Shown here: one piece after another, positions 61,590 to 64,000 of the stretch
Numbering within the stretch: position 1 is the stretch's first letter
Layout of the letters: the number at the start of each line of letters is the position of its first letter
Assembly: GCA_017445315.1 (NCBI GenBank)
Contig: JAFSUI010000012.1
Coordinates: 18,690-82,689, forward strand
Source of the DNA: Bacillota bacterium
GTDB taxonomy: Bacteria > Bacillota > Clostridia > Peptostreptococcales > Anaerovoracaceae
Direction of reading: 5' to 3'
Length of the DNA stretch: 64,000 bases
Notes under the pieces: generated by a model
The model's database searches: none
Told to the model about the DNA's origin: nothing
What the model saw: only the letters and a program-made list of their open reading frames with translations
Made by a program: the position numbers and the translations under genes

Positions 61590-62060
61590 TCAAACATTTT
61601 CCCAAACATCATATTCTTCTATCAGCAAGCCTTCATCTACAGTCTCCACTTCCTCCTTATGGGCCTCACCCGGATGAATCGTGAATTGAATTACTCCCGC
61701 AATTACTATTATTATATTAATCAAAATCGCTGCACCTATGACTATAAGAATAGTGCGAATAGTCTTACGTCTTCTCGCCGTTCTTTCCGCCAGCTGGTTA
61801 TTAAATATCGCCAGCTGTTTGGCTATTTCGTCCTCGCGCGATGCATTTTCTGCCGTAGTTTCCTCAATAGTACTGCCCAACAAAACGCTGACCGGCGTTT
61901 CCAATAATTCGGCTATCTCACGCAGCGTTTCAGCATCAGGTACCGAGTAACCTTTCTCCCACTTTGACACAGTTTGCCTTACGACATTAAGCTGCTGCGC
62001 AAACGTATCCTGCGAATATCCTTTTTGTTTTCTAAGATTTCTTATGTTTTCACCTAGCAT
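61590..62060 (-). CDS. XRE-family regulator with membrane anchor
   Basis: 156 aa. N-terminal HTH_3 domain (MLGENIRNLRKQKGYSQDTFAQQL, read in parts, about 1-60, with VVRQTVSKWEKGYSVPD), a charged linker, and one C-terminal membrane helix (about 105-130, TILIVIGAAILINIIIVIAGV). A short exported tail follows. Such HTH-plus-one-helix proteins are common in clostridia; the target is unknown. AGGAGG lies 8 nt before the ATG at 62060; the longer frame from 62123 is rejected. Confidence 0.85.
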   Translation of the reverse strand: MLGENIRNLRKQKGYSQDTFAQQLNVVRQTVSKWEKGYSVPDAETLREIAELLETPVSVLLGSTIEETTAENASREDEIAKQLAIFNNQLAERTARRRKTIRTILIVIGAAILINIIIVIAGVIQFTIHPGEAHKEEVETVDEGLLIEEYDVWENV

Positions 62061-62148
62061 ACATGCTACCTCCTTTGCTTGATGGCACAATTCTAGAAGC
62101 ATATACCCCGTTGCCACAAGCAATGCATGTTAACATTTGATCTGTTCC

Positions 62149-62691
62149 TTATTCTTCTATCCAGAAAACTCTTCCTTCTTTTCTGTCCGCAGGTTTAGGC
62201 AAATCACAGTTCATATATCCGACAGCGCAATGGCCGATTCCTTCCCACTCTCCTTCGATTCCCAGATCCTTAAGCAGCTGCTTGTATTCCGGCATCTCAA
62301 ACTCTTCCTTAGCTCGATTAATCCATATGCTGCCTAAACCGATAGCGTGAGCAGCCAGCATCATATTGCCCATTACAAGACTTCCATCGTAGATATATGT
62401 CGGAATGCTCTTGTCACCCAAGACGATTAGAATTACAGGCGCTCCATAGAACGGATCAAAGCCCTCATCCCAGCCACCGATTTGGCGGTTTATTTCAGCG
62501 AGTCTATCCCTCAGTTCTTTGTCTGTCACAGCAATTGTGATTGTGGCTTGCATTCCTTTGCCACTGGCTGCATATAAGCCTGCCTCAACAATCGTTTCGA
62601 GATGCTCTTTTTCCGGCATGTCAGCCTTGAACTTACGAATGCTCCTTCTGTCCTTCATTGCTTTTATGACATCGTTCTCCATAAAACTCAT
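62149..62691 (-). CDS. Nitroreductase-family flavoprotein
   Basis: 180 aa FMN-dependent NAD(P)H oxidoreductase. Begins DVIKAMKDRRSIRKFKAD with the Arg-Ser-x-Arg FMN-phosphate contact, then AASGKGMQ, DGSLVMGNMMLAAHAIGLGSIWI (read in parts, about 100-122) and the C-terminal VGYMNCDLPKPADRKEGRVFW. Substrate not predictable. GGAGGAG precedes the ATG. Confidence 0.9.
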   Translation of the reverse strand: MSFMENDVIKAMKDRRSIRKFKADMPEKEHLETIVEAGLYAASGKGMQATITIAVTDKELRDRLAEINRQIGGWDEGFDPFYGAPVILIVLGDKSIPTYIYDGSLVMGNMMLAAHAIGLGSIWINRAKEEFEMPEYKQLLKDLGIEGEWEGIGHCAVGYMNCDLPKPADRKEGRVFWIEE

Positions 62692-62749
62692 AGTTCTCCT
62701 CCTTTATTTCTAGGGCTACCGTTTAATATAATAGTTTTCATTTTTCGGC

Positions 62750-62959
62750 TTATTCCTCACCCTCATCGTCATCGTCATTATTATTTACAGCACTTCCTAC
62801 TGCAAGCCCAAGTGCCATTCCCGTAGAAAGTCCTATCGGCATATACAAACCTATGTTACCTGTCGCAGCACCTATGGCCGTTCCTATGCCGATGCCTATA
62901 GCCATGCCTAAGAGCATACCTGTCGAAGCATTGTTTCCGCCATCTCTTTTGTCTTTCAT
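62750..62959 (-). CDS. Small glycine-zipper membrane protein
   Basis: 69 aa, not recognised beyond a glycine-zipper pattern: GMAIGIGIGTAIGAATGNIG and GLSTGMALGLAVGSAV form two helices with small residues every four positions. An acidic NNNDDDDEGEE tail follows. AGAGGAAGG before the ATG supports translation. It may oligomerise in the membrane. Confidence 0.7.
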   Translation of the reverse strand: MKDKRDGGNNASTGMLLGMAIGIGIGTAIGAATGNIGLYMPIGLSTGMALGLAVGSAVNNNDDDDEGEE

Positions 62960-62990
62960 AATTATCCTTCCTCTATAACTTCTTATTCAT

Positions 62991-63455
62991 CACTTTTCCT
63001 AGGCAGAATTGCAATTTTGCTCGTTTATGCATGCATATTTTGCAAAAATGGCGTTTCTGCCAAGCAAATTGACGCATTTCGTCACTTTTCCTAGGCAGAA
63101 TTGCAATTTTGCTCGTTCATCCATGCATATTTTGCAAAAATGGCGTTTCTGCCAAGCAAATCGGCGCTTTTCATCACTTTTCCTAGGCAGAATTGCAATT
63201 TTGCTCGTTCGTGCATGCATATTTTGCAAAAATGGCGTTTCTGCCTAGCAAATCGGCGCTTTTACAGTTTTAATCAATCACTTTTGCGAGACAATTTGCA
63301 AGTTTTGCTCTGTCAGCCTCGCAAATTCGTGCAAAACGCATTTTAGACCACCAAATCGGCCAAATTCTTCACTTTTGCGAGACAATTTGCAAGTTTTGCT
63401 CTGTCAGCCTCGCAAATTGAAACAAAATACATTTTCAGACCATAATTTGGGTGGC
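62991..63455. repeat. Tandem array of five ~92-bp hairpin-forming repeats
   Basis: Units start with CACTTTT at 62991, 63083, 63175, 63279 and 63370 (spacings 92, 92, 104, 91). Three type-A units share CCTAGGCAGAATTGCAA and can fold by GGCAGAA / TTCTGCC arms around an ATGCATGCAT-like loop. Two type-B units share GCGAGACAATTTGCAAG and fold by TTTGCGAG / CTCGCAAA. Open frames through the array are repeat artefacts without ribosome sites. This accounts for the 527-bp gene-free stretch between 62960 and 63486. Confidence 0.9.
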
Positions 63456-63486
63456 GTAGGCTAGAAACACTGCGGCAAATCCCGAT

Positions 63487-63834
63487 TTATTCTAATATCT
63501 CTTCTAATTCGGAAAGCGACAACCCTTGAACTAATATATTGTTTTCATTTGAATCCAATTCGAACGCTTCAAGCTTTTCGAGGGCTTCAAAATAATCACA
63601 TTCACCAAGAATGCTGTCCTTTGTTGTGCTTACGAGCACAAGTTTATAATCCGATAATTCTTTTCCTTCAATAACATAGCGTGGTGCCTTTGGCAGAATA
63701 GTTTCAGTTCCTTCAGTAAGTGTAAACGCGCAAAAAGGACTTCCATCTTCTTTGGCATAGAATTGTGGATTTGCCTTATATGCATTATCCCAATCACTTG
63801 CATCTGTTTTCTTAAACTTATCAAATAGTCCCAT
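63487..63834 (-). CDS. Hypothetical protein, 115 aa
   Basis: Not recognised. Begins MGLFDKFKK, a common start of small soluble clostridial proteins; acidic overall, with no membrane helix or signal. AGAGGAGATGAATT before the ATG supports translation. It lies 28 bp after the 4Fe-4S protein gene on the same strand, so may be co-transcribed with it. Confidence 0.7.
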   Translation of the reverse strand: MGLFDKFKKTDASDWDNAYKANPQFYAKEDGSPFCAFTLTEGTETILPKAPRYVIEGKELSDYKLVLVSTTKDSILGECDYFEALEKLEAFELDSNENNILVQGLSLSELEEILE

Positions 63835-63862
63835 AATTCATCTCCTCTACAAATTTGAATTG

Positions 63863-64000
63863 TCATAATGCACTTTTCGGACAGTTCTTTACACATTCCA
63901 TGCATAAGATGCATTCCGTTCCGTTTTCACGTTTCCTTGAATTATCCGTCACATCCACATTCATCGGGCAAACACGTTTGCATTTTCCGCAGGAAATGCA
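63863..64000 (-). CDS. C-terminal end of a two-cluster 4Fe-4S protein (partial)
   Basis: The last 46 codons of a frame running in from beyond the right edge. They encode two ferredoxin-type motifs: CISCGKCKRVCP at the window edge and CILCMECVKNCP near the end, each binding one 4Fe-4S cluster, followed by KSAL and a stop. The spacing CxxCxxCxxxCP twice marks a bacterial 2[4Fe-4S] domain. The remainder, and so the parent family (polyferredoxin, membrane ferredoxin or maturase), is outside the window. Confidence 0.85.
   Translation of the reverse strand, partial: CISCGKCKRVCPMNVDVTDNSRKRENGTECILCMECVKNCPKSAL

Noticed and set aside
62999-63346. Several 66-81 aa frames in the hairpin array on both strands
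   Set aside because: They follow the repeat period, have no ribosome sites, and exist on both strands at once.
62991-63455. CRISPR array
   Set aside because: The units are about 92 bp and similar along their whole length; there are no short constant repeats with unique spacers and no cas genes.

Overview
The window is 64 kb of a low-to-mid GC Bacillota chromosome, most likely a Clostridia anaerobe. Supporting signs are AGGAGG-type ribosome sites before most genes, a cdaA-cdaR-glmM operon, long-form HPF, RecD2, MutS2, YhaM, an SpoVD/FtsI-type PBP with a PASTA domain, an M-box and an RFN riboswitch, and CIRCE control of an hsp20 gene. Genus cannot be settled from the sequence alone. Almost all genes lie on the minus strand. 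No phage, transposase or CRISPR was seen, so this is core chromosome with a few accessory islands.

Layout. 1-10 kb: glmM (cut by the left edge), cdaR, cdaA, hpf, a structured RNA of about 186 nt that may be 6S RNA, comFC, a LarC lacking its C-terminal domain, recD2, yhaM and an orphan OmpR-type response regulator. 10-24 kb: an rsmJ-like methyltransferase facing away from the regulator through overlapping promoters, an SDR, tRNA-Asn/Leu/fMet, an ECF sigma factor with a membrane partner, a solitary PstS-like protein, a peptide/amino-acid block (iadA, threonine aldolase, YfcC carrier), an FAD oxidoreductase, a radical SAM protein, and M-box-mgtE. 24-35 kb: yerB-like lipoprotein, TPR protein, argS, mutS2, zapA, pheT, pheS and a SPOUT rRNA methyltransferase.

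35-47 kb is the division and cell-wall (dcw) cluster read right to left: mraZ, rsmH, ftsL, PASTA-PBP, murF, mraY, murD, ftsW, murG, ftsQ, ftsZ. 47-50 kb holds an acyl-ACP thioesterase and two COG0523 metal-chaperone GTPases, one with a very long His-rich tract and one fused to a DUF1980-like domain. 50-59 kb is a ten-gene Mrp-type cation/proton antiporter operon (E-F-G-MbhD-[MbhE+B]-C-D-D-D-D). It has four antiporter-core subunits, no full-length MrpA and no hydrogenase or Nuo-type electron-transfer subunits. It appears to start from a leaderless transcript.

59-64 kb: CIRCE-hsp20, a TM2-domain protein, ribU under an FMN riboswitch, an XRE regulator, a nitroreductase, a glycine-zipper protein, a five-unit tandem array of about 92-bp hairpin-forming repeats, an unknown 115-aa protein, and the end of a two-cluster 4Fe-4S protein cut by the right edge.

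Functionally, the left arm couples c-di-AMP signalling (cdaA/cdaR) to peptidoglycan precursor supply (glmM), and the middle builds and places septal wall. The Mrp-like operon, MgtE and the COG0523 proteins point to active control of Na+/H+, Mg2+ and transition metals. The most unusual parts are the four-core Mrp operon with its leaderless start, the unidentified structured RNA, the truncated LarC, the MutS2 with a degenerate Smr motif, and the tandem hairpin array.
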